Shown here piece after piece: positions 28,882 through 41,300 of a stretch of 64,000 nucleotides of DNA. The stretch spans positions 101,521,472 to 101,585,471 of the forward strand of contig OX393550.1 of assembly GCA_947650365.1 (NCBI GenBank). The letters run 5' to 3'. Source of the stretch: Chamaelirium japonicum. Lineage: Eukaryota > Streptophyta > Magnoliopsida > Liliales > Melanthiaceae. The notes beneath the pieces were generated by a model. That model worked only from the letters and a program-made list of their open reading frames with translations. It searched no databases and had not been told where the DNA came from. Position 1 is the stretch's first letter; each line of letters begins with the position of its first letter. The translations under genes were made by a program, and so were the position numbers.

Positions 28882-29786
28882 CTGCAGTAGTATGATTCAC
28901 ATTCCAATGAAAACCAGATAAGCTTCACACTCAATTTCATAAAACTCATAATAAGCTCATCTAAAATAGTGAAGTACTGAACTCTTATATGCATGACATG
29001 AAGCGAGGGTCGAGATAAGTAGATTCCACTACCATAGCGGACGACAAAAGCACTCACCAGACCATTGACCGTCTAAACAACAAACGGCAGCTAGACAAGG
29101 TGAGGTTAATTGAAAGAAAGGGGAAGTTCAAGAGGGGTAATTTGATGAGTTTTATAGTTCAGGGGGGTAAAGTGAATTTCAGGTATAGTTCATGTGGTTT
29201 TATTGTAATTTACTGTATAATTTATTTTATGTAATGTTTTCAAACTTTTGCCAAACCTATTTGAACTTTTCGGGTTTTTCATGAATTTCAAATTTTGCCC
29301 CATCGATGAATAATTCCCGAACAACGAATTTGTTACTATGTAAGTAGTGTGTTGCCATTTGCACCCAACAAATTGATAGGGGCCCCCAAATGATCGAGCA
29401 TCTCCAGCCCAATCTGAAAAATATGATAGGAGTCCCCCCAATTGATAGGGGCACCCCCTCCTGCTCCATCATACTCCAATCCATCGCTGCTATCCTCATC
29501 CTTTCATCCTCCCCCACTTCCTCCTTACCCCCTCCTTTCCGAAACGATATGCCCTCCTGTCCCTGTCCTCCTCCGCCTCCCCTCCTCCCCTCCTCCCTCT
29601 TCCTCCTCCTCCACCTTCCCCTTTTTCCTCTTCCCCCCCTCTGATCCCACATGCTCTATTTTCCCCACCAAAGCCCTAACTGTCCCCTAGAGACATGTTT
29701 GTGGCAATCCATTGAATAATTCCACATCATGTCAGTGGCTATCGGCCGACATTATTAGCGGTTGGGAGTCATCGACATATTTGGGT
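28882..29786. other. upstream of PEX13: repeats and CT-rich DNA
   Basis: 28900-29100 probably contains the PEX13 first intron and leader. 29110-29200 has MITE-like phrases (GTTCAGGGGGGTAAAGTGAA). 29350-29690 has short inverted GATAGGGGC/GCCCCTATC-type words and a strongly CT-rich strand. No gene is supported. Confidence 0.45.
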
Positions 29787-29788
29787 TC

Positions 29789-30104
29789 CATAGTTCAAAA
29801 TAACGACTGATACTGGTACGTACCGATTTGAACTCGACCGGTATTGGTACTGTTATTTTCCTTATTTCCTCCCTCACACCATAATTCGAACTAATAAATA
29901 AGTTTTTGTAGGCAACTACATTATTTTAAGACTTAATACCAAAGAGTCTGGCTAACTAAGCACATATGTCTTGTGGGTACCATTTTAGAAGCAAAGGAAT
30001 AAAAAAAAGGAGCTATCAACCGGTATTGGCCGGTACGCAACGGTTCCGTACCGGCCACTACGTATCGATCGAGGATCGACCAATACCGTGATTTTGAACC
30101 TTGG
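29789..30104. mobile_element. MITE with TTCAAAAT ends
   Basis: Left end TAGTTCAAAATAACG and right end (reverse complement) CAAGGTTCAAAATCACGG are inverted. Inside are repeated CCGGTATTGG and GGTACG words. The nested part of the intron-3 insertion at about 2490 starts with a similar AAGGTTCAAAATC. No target duplication was assigned. Confidence 0.55.
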
Positions 30105-30321
30105 CTAGGGTGAGGGATCAACACCCAAAGGGGGGCAATGTAATAAGGTTGAAACTCCTTTTTAGTGAGGAGGGATAATGGCCGACTCCTATAATGAAAA
30201 ACAAAACAAATCTTGTCCTTGGCTATTGCGAGAACAATGACAAACCATCATGTATGAGCATATCTCTGTATGTCTAACCTTAAATGGTTTTTCCATCTCT
30301 AATGCATCTGAGTAATTTGAT

Positions 30322-30440
30322 TCCATCGCTATTTTAGTTTCAATAGCGATGGAATCAAATTACCATAAATTTGATTCCATCGCTATTTTAAGAACCAATA
30401 GTGAACTTGTAAATTCACTATATTTACAAGTTCACTATTA
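30322..30440. repeat. short palindromes
   Basis: TTCCATCGCTATTTTA and its complement form a hairpin around 30335. AGTGAACTTGTAAATTCACT and a mirrored copy form another around 30410. The same words recur at 31825-31920. Confidence 0.65.
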
Positions 30441-30990
30441 ATAGTAATGAACTTGCCGCAAGTTCTAAAGACATGAGGCCCTTCACTGATTAGGTTATAT
30501 TTACAGTCCATAGTTGTTCTTCATTTAATGTCATTTACTAAGGGAAATGATGAGGGCCACAAAATAGGGCGCAACCTAACAAAATCGGGAGGTATTTATT
30601 TGTGATGTAACCTTCCATTGAAATGATTAGTGAATGATTCAGATATAACCATAACCATCTAGCCTCATGTCCTTCTAGTGGAATTGGACAAGGGTAACTA
30701 ATTGCCTGACTAGATTATAAGGTGGTTAAGTCAGAGACTAGTAGGAGTCAAGTGTGCCTGAATCCTAAAGGATTCTAGGTGAAAACACATATTCTTAGTC
30801 TAGCCAGATATATCCCTATATTATACTCCCTCTAGGCTCATTAGCTAGCTATTAAATGTCTCTGAGTGGACCAGGTGTTGGTCATAAGAAAAAATGCTAA
30901 CATGTTACATGTTAGTATGAGGGTCAGTGGAAAACTTATATTTGTAAGAACCAATAGTGAACTTGTAAATTCAGGGGGCGACCATGCAAT
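30437..30990 (+). repeat. inverted-repeat left arm (~555 bp)
   Basis: Nearly identical, inverted, to 31886-32435 (GAACTTGCCGCAAGTTCTAA through ACCATGCAA). Base differences are few. Confidence 0.92.
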
Positions 30991-30993
30991 TTG

Positions 30994-31002
<9 letters not shown>

Positions 31003-31084
<82 letters not shown>

Positions 31085-31100
31085 CACAAACGCACACACA
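31003..31100. repeat. compound (CT)n(CA)n microsatellite
   Basis: CT to 31040, then CA with A interruptions. It sits at the inner end of the left arm and is absent from the right arm. Confidence 0.95.
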
Positions 31101-31319
31101 CAAATTAATGAGAAGAATATCGTAAGATATAGGGGTTCACCATATATATCAATTGTTCCCCTCTTTGATTCTTTTCATTAATGGTTCCTCTTTACTATAT
31201 GGAGATACAAGATATGCACACAAGAGATGGATAATTGTTATCCCCTTAAAGTCTGTTTGTTTTACTAGGATTCGGTGCACTAAATGCATGGTCATATGGT
31301 ATATCCAAGGTGCAAAAGT

Positions 31320-31770
31320 GCACCATTAGTTTTTTCAATAATGAAGGAGGTGGATTGCTCCCTTAATAGTTACCCTATTTGGAGATTGTTTCGGTGCAAG
31401 CCAAGCAAGGCCAAGGGGGTCAGCATGCAGTCCCCAAGTATAAGACTCACATGCTTTTAACTGATTAAAGAGAACAATATCTCTCTAATGATGCATCCAT
31501 TCCCCTACAAGATCCTAAAAAAATCCCTCTTGATAGTAATAAACTTGCCGCAAGTTCCAGGGACATGAGGTCCTTCACTGATTAGGTTATATTCGTAGTC
31601 CATAGTTGTTCTTCATTTAATGTCATTTACTAAGGGAAATGATGAGGGTCACAAAAGAGGGCGCAACCTAACAAAATCGAGAGGTATTTATTTGTGATAT
31701 AGCCTTTAATTGAAATGATTAGTGAATGATTTTGATATAACCATAACCATCTAGCCTTATTGTAGTTAAA
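31320..31770 (+). repeat. third partial copy of the arm
   Basis: Same orientation as the left arm. Matches the reverse complement of about 32215-32640 (GCAAGCCAAGCAAGGCC, TGATGCATCCATTCCCCT, AAACTTGCCGCAAGTTCC). It extends the unit outward beyond what the left arm retains. Confidence 0.85.
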
Positions 31771-31885
31771 GATTTACAGATCTGAACCCAAATAGTGGGA
31801 CAAGATTGGGTAGTTAGGGCTATTGAAACTAAAATAGCGATGGAATCAAATTTATGGTAATCAAATTGCCATAAATTTATGGTAA

Positions 31886-32640
31886 TTGCATGGTCGCCCC
31901 CTGAATTTACAAGCTCACTATTGGTTCTTACAAATATAAGTTTTCCACTGACCCTCATACTAACATGTAACATGTTAGCATTTTTTCTTATGACCAACAC
32001 CTGGTCCACTCAGAGACATTTAATAGCTAGCTAATGAGCCTAGAGGGAGTATAATATAGGGATATATCTGGCTAGACTAACAATATGTGTTTTCACCTAG
32101 AATCCTTTAGGATTCAGGCACACTTGATTCCTACTAGTCTCTGACTTAACCACCTTATAATCTAGTCAGGCAATTAGTGACCCTTGTCCAATTCCACTAG
32201 AAGGACATGAGGCTAGATGGTTATGATTATATCTAAATCATTCACTAATCATTTCAATGGAAGGCTACATCACAAATAAATACCTCCCGATTTTGTTAGG
32301 TTGCGCCCTATTTTGTGGCCCTCATCATTTCCCTTAGTAAATGGCATTAAATGAAGAACAACTATGGATTGCAAATATAACCTAATCAGTGAAGGGCCTC
32401 ATGTCTTTAGAACTTGCGGCAAGTTCATTACTATCAAGAGGAATTTTTTTAGGATCTTGCAGGGGAATGGATGCATCATTAGAGAGATATTATTCTCTTT
32501 AATCAGTTAAAAGCATGCGAGTCTTACACTTGGTATTGCATGCTGACCCCCTCGGCCTTGCTTGGCTTGCACCCAAACAATCTCCAAATAAGGTAACTAT
32601 TAAGGGAGCAATCCACCTCCTGCATTATTGGAAAAACTAA
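31886..32640 (-). repeat. inverted-repeat right arm (~755 bp)
   Basis: The most complete copy of the unit, in reverse orientation to both left copies. This could be the long terminal repeat of a MULE-like or foldback transposon, or a simple rearrangement. No coding sequence in any copy. Confidence 0.9.
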
Positions 32641-34409
32641 TGGTGGATTTGAAGGTTCTATCAGAGATCGACATTGCTCATCTCCTTCCTCTCTCTTCCG
32701 CTCGCATCAAGAAGTAAAAGGATAAAGACAGAAAGAGTACATAAGTGGAAGCCAAGATTGGCAACAATAGTTGAATGCATGAGAAATGCTTGAAACTGTG
32801 TGTACATTGCAAGGTAATGCAAAGGTCCTTATTAAGGGTGCATACAAATTTGCAGGACGATGTGTTGTGCGGTCGTACACTTTCAACGGCTATAAACTAG
32901 TTGTTGGGATGTGGGGTAGCACACTCTCACATGAGGTCGCACAATATAGGTTACGAGACCGCACATTAGTTGTGTGACCGGACAGGATCCTATGCAAATG
33001 TGCAGTGTTTCGCACGACCATTTGTACTGTTGTGCATCTCATATGTGACCGCATATGCGCAAATGCAGTTGCACTTGGTAACATTGGATGCATTAATGTC
33101 CAGTATCTCCAGTTGCAATCGAAAGAATTAACCTAGGCCTATGGCACATACCTTTTTTCTTTGTCTATCTCACCAGGGTAAAATATATGAAAGAAACACT
33201 CATGCCCTTCGCCTAAATCTATTGGCCCAATATACCAATCTATCAAGTGCGAGGTCCTCCAAATATTGCATCGTTGTTTTCTTTACAATGTCAAACCCAA
33301 AAATCTTAGTAACCAACTATTATTATAAATTAGTGGTAAGGATCAAACATCTACTCACGCACACCATTGAAGCATGCCAAATCTACTGACTTGAAGAAAG
33401 CGGATGGAAAATGTACATATGGTTCTTGTAAACCAAAAGAAATTGAGAAAACATGCTCTAAAGAAGTTCCAAAGGTGCAGACATACCATATTTCAACTCC
33501 ATTGTACTTTCAACTATCGAAAAGATTGAGCATTTATGAATTGATAGCATAACAGGTCAATAATATGATAGAAAGGGGTGCATCTAATAAAAACTAGCCA
33601 GCGGAACTTACAGAAAGCCATCAACACGTACTTATGATGACAGGAAAGCTTTGCATTAAGAGTAATGACAGGAACATTTGGTTGCTTAGTACCAAGTAAT
33701 ACAATACTATAAATAAATTCAACATCACCCACTGCCAACTGTCATTGATGTCATTGAAGATGTTAGCTGGTCTACACGGCCTCAAATAATTCTTACTCAA
33801 TTTCATCTATTGAATCATTATACTCCAGGTTGTCAGGTAAAATGATAGCATGAGAAAGCTAGGTCGTTTAACGACCCATTGCTCGAGGTCATTTATTTTG
33901 TTAAATTAATTGGTCTAGACCTCGTCACGCCTACATCCCTCGAAGAACCGAGTGACTCTTATTCATTTGGGAGATCACTAGACATATTATTGATCAAAAT
34001 TTAGTAGTTTACCCAAGCAAAACTAGTAAAAAAGGGGCGAGCGAAAATCGGGTTTAGGATTGAAGCTCACAAACAAAATAAACGCTAAAGACATCAACTT
34101 TTATTGATTTAACTACAATGTGATTTGCTCATCTGAAAGCGCATCAGAAAGGATGAGGAGATTCTATTCAACCAAACTGAAACCCTAGACATTCACCATC
34201 ACGAAGGAAATGATCACATCACACTGAGCAGCACAAAAGTATTAAGCGAGACTTAGCCTTAAGTCCTTTTAGCAAATACTATATTAGCTAAAGGACTGGC
34301 AATGTTTCAATATTGCACCAAGTCCCTCCCGAACATTGCGTGCTATAGCAAGTCCTTCATCCTTATTTACCCCCTCATGTGCTATAGAAAGAGAGTTCAT
34401 TTGTCTCCA
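32641..34409. other. no recognised gene
   Basis: 32820-33090 is a degenerate DNA-transposon end related to 7765-7905. 33130-33830 has balanced composition and short open stretches (for example a minus-strand MAVGDVEFIYSIVLLGTKQP at 33738) that could be exon remnants, but I do not recognise the protein. 33840-34400 shows nothing definite. Confidence 0.4.
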
Positions 34410-34983
34410 GAAAGAATATCCATTCGCTGATTGACACTGTGCATGTAGCTATGAAGCACGGGTACGCAGATCAAAACACGTACCAGCACCGAGTATGTAC
34501 CAGGTACGGGTACGGCCATTCCCGTACCCGGTAAGCCGGTTTGAATCGGGTACGGGAACTATACGCTGGTACGGATCGGGTACTCACCCGGGTACGTATG
34601 TGGTACGTATTTTTTAAAAAAAAATTATAAAGAGGGGAAAGTGTCGGGTAAGGGCCCGAAAGAGAGAGGGATCCGGGAAGAGAGAGAGATCGGGAAGAGA
34701 GGACGATCCGGGAAGAGAGAGGGATTCGGGAAGAGAGAGGTATCCGGGAAGCCCTCCTTTTCCTCCCCCCTCCGGCAACTGCTGTCGTTGTCGCCTCGCC
34801 GGTGCCGGTGCCGCCGTCGTCGCCTCGTCTCGCCACCGTCGTCGCCTCGGAGGTAAGATCCCGGACCTCCCCCTCCTCCCCCCCCCGCCCTCCGGTGCTC
34901 AAACCCTAACCCGATCGCCTTCTGCGCTCGCCGCTCTTTTTTTTTTTTTTCCCAGGGTGTCGGCCCGACCCAACCCAAAAGCC

Positions 34984-35475
34984 TGAGGGCTGAGTGTAAT
35001 ATAGATAGTCTATATTACACTCAGCCCCCTGAAGTTTATTTTGTTCCAAATTGCTCCCTAATGTTTGAAATGTTTGCCCAATACCCCTTTGGGTTTTTTT
35101 TTTGTTTTTTTCAGCGAAGGCCTGAGTGTAATATAGAGTCTATATTACACTCAGCCCCCTGAAGCTTATTTTATTCCAAATTGCTCCCTAATGTTTGAAA
35201 TGTTTGCACAATACCCCTTTTGGGTCTTTTTTTTTCTCCAGGGTGTCGGCCCGACCCGACCCGACAGCCTGAGTGTAATATAGATTGTCTATATTACACT
35301 TAGCCCCCTGAAGTTTATTTTGTTCCAAATTGATCCCTAATGTTTGAAATATTTGCACAATACCCCTTTTGGGCCTTTTTTTTTCCAGGGTGTCGGCCGC
35401 CTGAGTGTAATATAGATAATAGATAGTCTATATTACACCCAGCCCCCTGAAGTTTATTTTGTTCCAAATTGCTAC
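34984..35475. repeat. tandem array: four ~130-bp units, each with a palindrome
   Basis: Units start near 34984, 35118, 35262 and 35399. Each has GAGTGTAATATAGA, a short centre, and TCTATATTACACTC, a palindrome of about 32 bp, followed by AGCCCCCTGAAG, TTCCAAATTG and AATACCCCTTT. The fourth unit is cut off by an (AT)n tract. Confidence 0.9.
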
Positions 35476-35478
35476 ATA

Positions 35479-35479
<1 letters not shown>

Positions 35480-35535
<56 letters not shown>
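35480..35535. repeat. (AT)n microsatellite
   Basis: About 56 bp, inside the hAT-like element at the end of the palindrome array. Confidence 0.95.
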
Positions 35536-35539
<4 letters not shown>

Positions 35540-36518
35540 TACCTCGCCGTACCCGTACCCTAGTTTTTTAAGGTTTTGCCGTAGCAGCGTACCCGTACCC
35601 GTACCAGTACCCGTGCTTCATAGGCATGTAGCGATTGCTACAGTGATTTCACTATAGCTGCTACAATGATTTCACTGTAGCTGCTACAATGATTTTACTG
35701 TAGCAAGAGTATCAATTCGATTTGGTAAGAGTATCAATTTAGCGAATTGTCTATTGCTACAATGATTTCACTGTAGCAAGAGTATCAATTAGCCAAATTG
35801 ATACTCTTTCTAAAGACGAATGGATACCTTTGCTACAATGAAATCATTGTAGCAACTGTAACATGCACAGTGTCACCTGGTGAATAGATACTCTTGTTGA
35901 TGGCCAATGGATACTCTTTTTGGAGACGAATGTATACTCTTGTTGCAGTAGTAGCAACTGCAAAATCATTGTAGCAGTCGCTACATGTATAGTGTTAATC
36001 GGCGAATGGATACTCATGCCAAAGACGAATGGATACGCTTGCTGGAGGGGAAGTTTTGTAATTTAAAGGGTAAAAAAAATTCTTTAGCTAATATCCTAAC
36101 AACTTGTAACCTTTATCTTTAATAAAGACATGTAGAGGGATTTAGGACTAATTAACCCAAGTATTAATCAGATTAAATTGATTATCCAAAATCAGATAAT
36201 TCAATACTATGCTCATCAAAAGAAAAACCAACAAAAGCCCATCCAACGCCAGAGAGTCAGGAGGCTAGATCCAGAACTCTAAACGGTTCGCAGCAACTAG
36301 AAGGAAAACCCCTAAAAATCGAGTTCATCTCAATTTACGTCGTGCAACGATGGCCAATCATCCATCGTATCGAGGGTGAATTGCAACCCTAAGCTGAAAT
36401 TGTTTGGAAATATAAGCTGTGGATCGAAGAAGCTCGAAACTAAATCCATCAAGATGGAAGTCGGGAGGGGAGGGAGACTGGGGGCTCTACGAACCTGGCC
36501 GTGGAGAATTCGATCCCA

Positions 36519-36561
36519 TGGCGATCGCCTCCGCCTCTGCCGCCGCCGCCGCCCCCGGATT

Positions 36562-36622
<61 letters not shown>
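36519..36622 (+). pseudogene. possible gene start remnant (transit-peptide-like)
   Basis: ATGGCGATCGCC at 36519 opens MAIASASAAAAAPGFRLSLS, the composition of a plastid transit peptide start, in a CpG-rich setting with leader-like sequence upstream. The frame then enters a (CT)n tract (36566-36620) encoding Ser-Leu and nothing homologous follows. Could equally be coincidental coding in a GC-rich repeat. Confidence 0.25.
36566..36620. repeat. (CT)n microsatellite
   Basis: About 55 bp. Responsible for the Arg/Glu- and Ser/Leu-rich open frames here. Confidence 0.95.
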
Positions 36623-37542
36623 GTCCTGTGGAAGGTGACGACGAAACAATGCCGGATTGCCGACTCCCCCACACGGTCTCACCTCCACCGAGGAAACCGA
36701 GGCGGTACTAATCTACTCACCGATATGCATAGACGGGTAGCAACGGATTCCGAGAATCCAAAAACCCGACCCGAAACTTGGGGTATGTCAGTATGTGTAT
36801 AGATTCTGTACCCGACACAAGATTATGTGGGTATGGGTATAAACTAGGGGTGGGACTTGGGCTGGTTCGTCACGCCCAACCCGAAGAATGGACAAGTATG
36901 GGCAAGACTGGTTAAAAACTTAAACGGATTTGGATAAAAAAGATTAACCCGATTTCAATTTGGACGGATTTGGCCCCGATCATACCCAACCTGAGGAACC
37001 CGAGTACAGGGTGGCCCAAGCCGCCCAACATATATTTCTCAAATACTTTAACCTTTGCATTTTCATGTATCTACTTTGTTATTATAGATTTGATGAACTG
37101 ACATTGCAATTCAAAGATGATTTTGTTGAAAACACATATATATTACTAGCAAAGATGTAATAACCGGTATGTTTAATTTCGGGAAAGCCCAATTTTATTT
37201 TTATTATTATATGGTTGCTAAATTGATTGATTTGATTTCGCCTTTATGATTGTCAATGGTGTGTGTGTTTGAACATGAGATGGACCGGGCAGCGAGCCCC
37301 GGGTACAGGTCGCGAGGCGACATTGGAAGAGTAGTTACACGGGCAGGTGTGCACGTATATCAATGCATGGCAATAGAATAATTAATAAAATGATTATCGT
37401 GGTGAGTCTATTGGATCCGACGAGATTCGCGTGTCGGCGGATCACGGCGCGACGCCGGTCCTGTGTGAGCCCGCTTGACCACATTAAGAGTTAGAAAAAA
37501 AAAAAAACTAAAACTAAAAACCCCAAACCCAGCTACCCCTCT

Positions 37543-37549
<7 letters not shown>

Positions 37550-37595
<46 letters not shown>

Positions 37596-37664
37596 CCGAT
37601 CTATCTCTTTTCCCTCCCAGATCTCTCTCATCTCTCTCGGATCCCTCTTCTCCCCCAAAACCCG

Positions 37665-37722
<58 letters not shown>
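37550..37722. repeat. two (CT)n tracts with CT-rich spacer
   Basis: CT at about 37550-37584 and 37668-37722, inside the 37156-42005 insertion. The large open frames on both strands (38.0-38.7 kb included) are low-complexity shadows. Confidence 0.9.
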
Positions 37723-37724
<2 letters not shown>

Positions 37725-38264
37725 ATCTCATCCCTCTCCTCTCTCGGATCTCCCTCCCCTCCCTCGGATCTCTCTTCTCCTCTCTACAACTCGACCCTAG
37801 ACCCGTCGACCCCCCCCCCCTCACCTCACATCCCGTCTCCCCTGCTCTCCCCTCAACTCCCCCTCTTCGGCGCTACTCTCCCCTCACCTCTCCCCGTCCT
37901 TCTCTGATCTCCCCCTCACCCCGGATCCCCAAGAACTCGGCCCCCGATCTTGCCCGTACACCGGCCACCGACCCTCCCCTTTAAAACCCCAACCCAACCC
38001 CCCTTTTCCCTCTCCTTAGTCCGACCCCTCTCCCCTCCGATCTCTCACCCATCTCTCTCTCCGATCTTTCCCTCTCTTCCTCTCTGATCACTTCCCCCTT
38101 CCCTCCGATCTCCATCTCTCTCTCTCTCTCTCTCTCTATTCCGATCTCTCTCCATATGTGTGGCTGCGAGCAACCGACCGGAGCAGAGGCAGCCGGCGCC
38201 GGAGAAGAGCAGCTGGCCAGAAAGGTGCAGTCGGCTGGAGGATTTGCTGCCACCGCCCCCTTCT

Positions 38265-38265
<1 letters not shown>

Positions 38266-38309
<44 letters not shown>
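38266..38309. repeat. (CT)n microsatellite
   Basis: About 42 bp, in the GC-rich part of the same insertion. Confidence 0.95.
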
Positions 38310-38314
<5 letters not shown>

Positions 38315-41300
38315 AGTCTTGATCTTCCCCCCGTTGTGGTGTGCTGTACGTGCCGCTGGCCAGAGCAGCCGAAGCAAACAGCCCCCAGCATCAGGTCAGC
38401 CCTCGTTTCCCCTTTGGTTCTGTTAAGACCGGCCCGACCCCCTCCTTTCCTTTTGGTTTCGTTGAGAATGATCGTAGCCGTCTCTTTTGCCCCTTCTTCC
38501 CATGCTGCGGCCATGGCTGGCCACCATGTGGCCGGCGACTGTGCAGCCGACGGAGCCCGACCAAGTCCGGCCAGGCCCATGGACTAACAACCACCTGCCG
38601 AACCAGCCGACAGCCCCCTCCCCCTTTGCCCTTCTTTCTGCTGAGACTGCCATCGGCCGGAAGGCTAACGGCTAACTGTAATATGGCCTCCAACCTCCCC
38701 GAGCTTCGGTGACCTCCTCTTTCCATTTTCTTCCGTGCACCACGACCGGCCACCCCGGCCGGGTACTCCGCACCCCGTGATCCTTTTTATCCATAGTATC
38801 ACTCTACGACCCGTATTCGTATATAGATCCTCCCCCACTGGTGACGAAACGACCGGAATCCAACCCGAGCCAACCTTGTGGTGGTCTTGGACCATGGAGT
38901 TCGCCGGCTAGGATCCGGGCCGCTGTAAACCGAACCGACACCATTATGTGGGTCTCCTTTGCACCCCCTTCGGATTGTCGCCAACGGCGAGGCCGATCGA
39001 CCCTAGTGCGAGATCCGAGAGCATCGTAAAAAAAACCTCCTCCCAAGCTTGATCTCTGTAACAATGGGGAGAGGCAGGTTTTGTAAATTTGAATGCCCTT
39101 AGTGGGTATACAATTCAAGTAATCTTATAAATATTAATAATTAAATAATTTAAAACTCTAAATAGTGGTCCCCACTTTAATGTGTAGCCCTCATCTGGAA
39201 AGGAGGCCTCTCTTGGTTCCACTTAAGTGAGTGGACCCTACTTCTGTGGGTCAGTTTATTTAAGTTGGTGGACCCCACTTAAGTGGCAAACCCTACAACT
39301 ATATAGTGCATAGTGGCCGGAATTATCTCGGCTGCCATTTGAAGTCAGAATTCGATGAAATTGACAACAATGGACTCGGTTCTCCGTGACTTACCTATTG
39401 GCGTCGGTTTGGCCCCCACCAAACATAGTTACCAAATACCCCTATCCTGGGTCCGGTTTGACCTAATATTGATTTGACTGTCAATTTACCGTCCCGAGTC
39501 AGAACTCGACAAAACGAGTAGTGATGGACTCAGTTCGACGAGACAAAGCTATTAACGATAGGTTGGCCTAGAATTTATAAATTATCAAAATATCCCTATA
39601 TGGGGCCCAGTTTAGCAAATATTTTACCGACCGTAACTTTCAGACAGACCTTGATTTTTGTGAAATTGGCGACATCAGATCCTAAATCCTGAAATATACT
39701 TAATAGTACCACTGGAATCCACTAAGGTACCTAAGATGCAGCAATCTTACTTGAGCCCTTAGGTCGTGCCCTCTCTAAAATATAAACCCACTTTTTTGAA
39801 ACAATTCCTCACACGCTAGACCTAACCTCAATATGAGTTAATTAGGGTACAATGACCCCTGTAAAATTAAAGTTTTGACCCAAGTGAAATTAGAGCATCG
39901 TTTTGCGTGCTGGTAGACCAGCGTCCAATGACGCAAAATTTCTCGACTCGGTCAACTCGGGCCTAAACCAGTGTTTTCAGTAGCATGCAATAATCATACA
40001 CCGTTGTGTGTACTTGGTAATTTGTGACCGTGTTGACCCAGTCAGAGACGGAGCGAAGGTTGCTAGCAAAAATCCGTATTCATCAACCAGGTGACATCTA
40101 CTCCCCTTCCCGTGGTCTTTGATGGTGGGAAATGAGAACAACTAGGATAGGTGTCCTCGATACTGCATGCGGGTCCTGCCAGACATCGTTGCATGTGGTC
40201 ACGTGAACTCCTCCTTGCATGCGGAGTCGCGAGTCTGACGATGCATGTTTTAAAATATTAATAAAATAATTATATTTTAAATATTAATAAAATAATCATA
40301 ATTATTGCACGGACACCGTAATTAGATATTTTCTTAAATTAAAATATAAATTAAGTAAGTAATGATTATCGGGACTCACCCTACTAAAAGGAGTGGCAAC
40401 CCTAATATACTGGTTTTGGGGGAGTGTAGGTCGAATCGCTTTAAGAGCAATGTGACCCTTAGCTGTAGTGTTGTTATGGGTTACGAGAGCAATGCGGGAC
40501 CAGGGTTACATCGTTGCAAATCATTAATCAATGTATGTACCCTTTTATCTATCTCGGTATATATATAATAATAATTATTCATTATGTTGATTTTTTGGCA
40601 CTTTGTTAATATAATAAAATATGTTAATCTACCTTGTGGAAAGATTGGACCCCGTGCACGCAAGGGCCATGAACCACCCTGCGCACACAGCCAAAGATCA
40701 GTAGGCTAAGGGGTCACGGGCAAGGGTTGTGGTAAAACCAATAGGAGGTGCCCTCGAGTAGGGATTGGTTTAGCAATTCCTGTCCCGGGATAGTTGAAGA
40801 CCCTAAAGAAAGCAAGTTGGGCGGTAGAGCCCTACCATAAAAGATGGAAAATCCCTTATAATCATTTGGGTGATTTTATGTATGGTGTTGGAGGATGCAC
40901 GACAAGAGAGTTGACCCTCTATATTGAAATAAAAGGCCCTATAGTAATGCCCGACCGGGGGCAGGATGAACAAAATATCCGGGGTTCACATTAGGATAGA
41001 TATTTTTGTATGATTGCTAATTAACAACTATGGAATCTTAATGTTGATTATGAAATAGTAAAGCATGATAATCTAGTGATATTTAGAGGGTCGTTTTATT
41101 TAACTTGTTTATTAATGCTGTAAAATATTGAATGGACTTATTGTTAGACAACTTAGTGACAGTAGGAATTGCATGAGAACGTAGATTGCTGGTAAGCTTA
41201 GGATATTTATCTGTAAAATTTGACCTATTTAGTTGTCTCATATTATTAAAGGCTACTAGGGTGTCACTAGCCATTAATTTGGCTAATCTCTCAATTTTTT

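Larger units (their letters stand above)
34449..35623. mobile_element. hAT-like non-autonomous element, CTATGA-ended family, copy 2
   Basis: Perfect 17-bp ends CTATGAAGCACGGGTAC (34449-34465 and 35607-35623) flanked by the 8-bp duplication GCATGTAG (34441-34448 and 35624-35631). Subterminal CGGGTACGGG repeats, a purine-rich then GC-rich segment at 34620-34970, and a tandem palindrome array follow. Serine/arginine-rich open frames in the interior are compositional. No transposase. Confidence 0.88.
34410..36030. mobile_element. MITE with GCTACA-rich ends, interrupted by a hAT element
   Basis: Left end 34415-34448 (CATTCGCTGATTGACACTGT, then GCATGTAG) matches, inverted, the right end at about 35970-36010 (GCTACATGTATAGTGTTAAT, CGGCGAATG). 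Inside are many copies of TTGCTACAATGATTTCACTG and AGAGTATCAATT. The hAT element 34449-35623 sits exactly in the left inverted repeat. Confidence 0.65.

Noticed and set aside
30437..32640. A CRISPR-like or satellite array
   Set aside because: The repeats are a few long copies in mixed orientation, not short regularly spaced units. CRISPR is also not expected in a plant nuclear genome.
37408..38753. Several 100-200 codon frames on both strands
   Set aside because: CT-rich and GC-rich DNA within the LTR-type insertion; no homology and heavy strand overlap.
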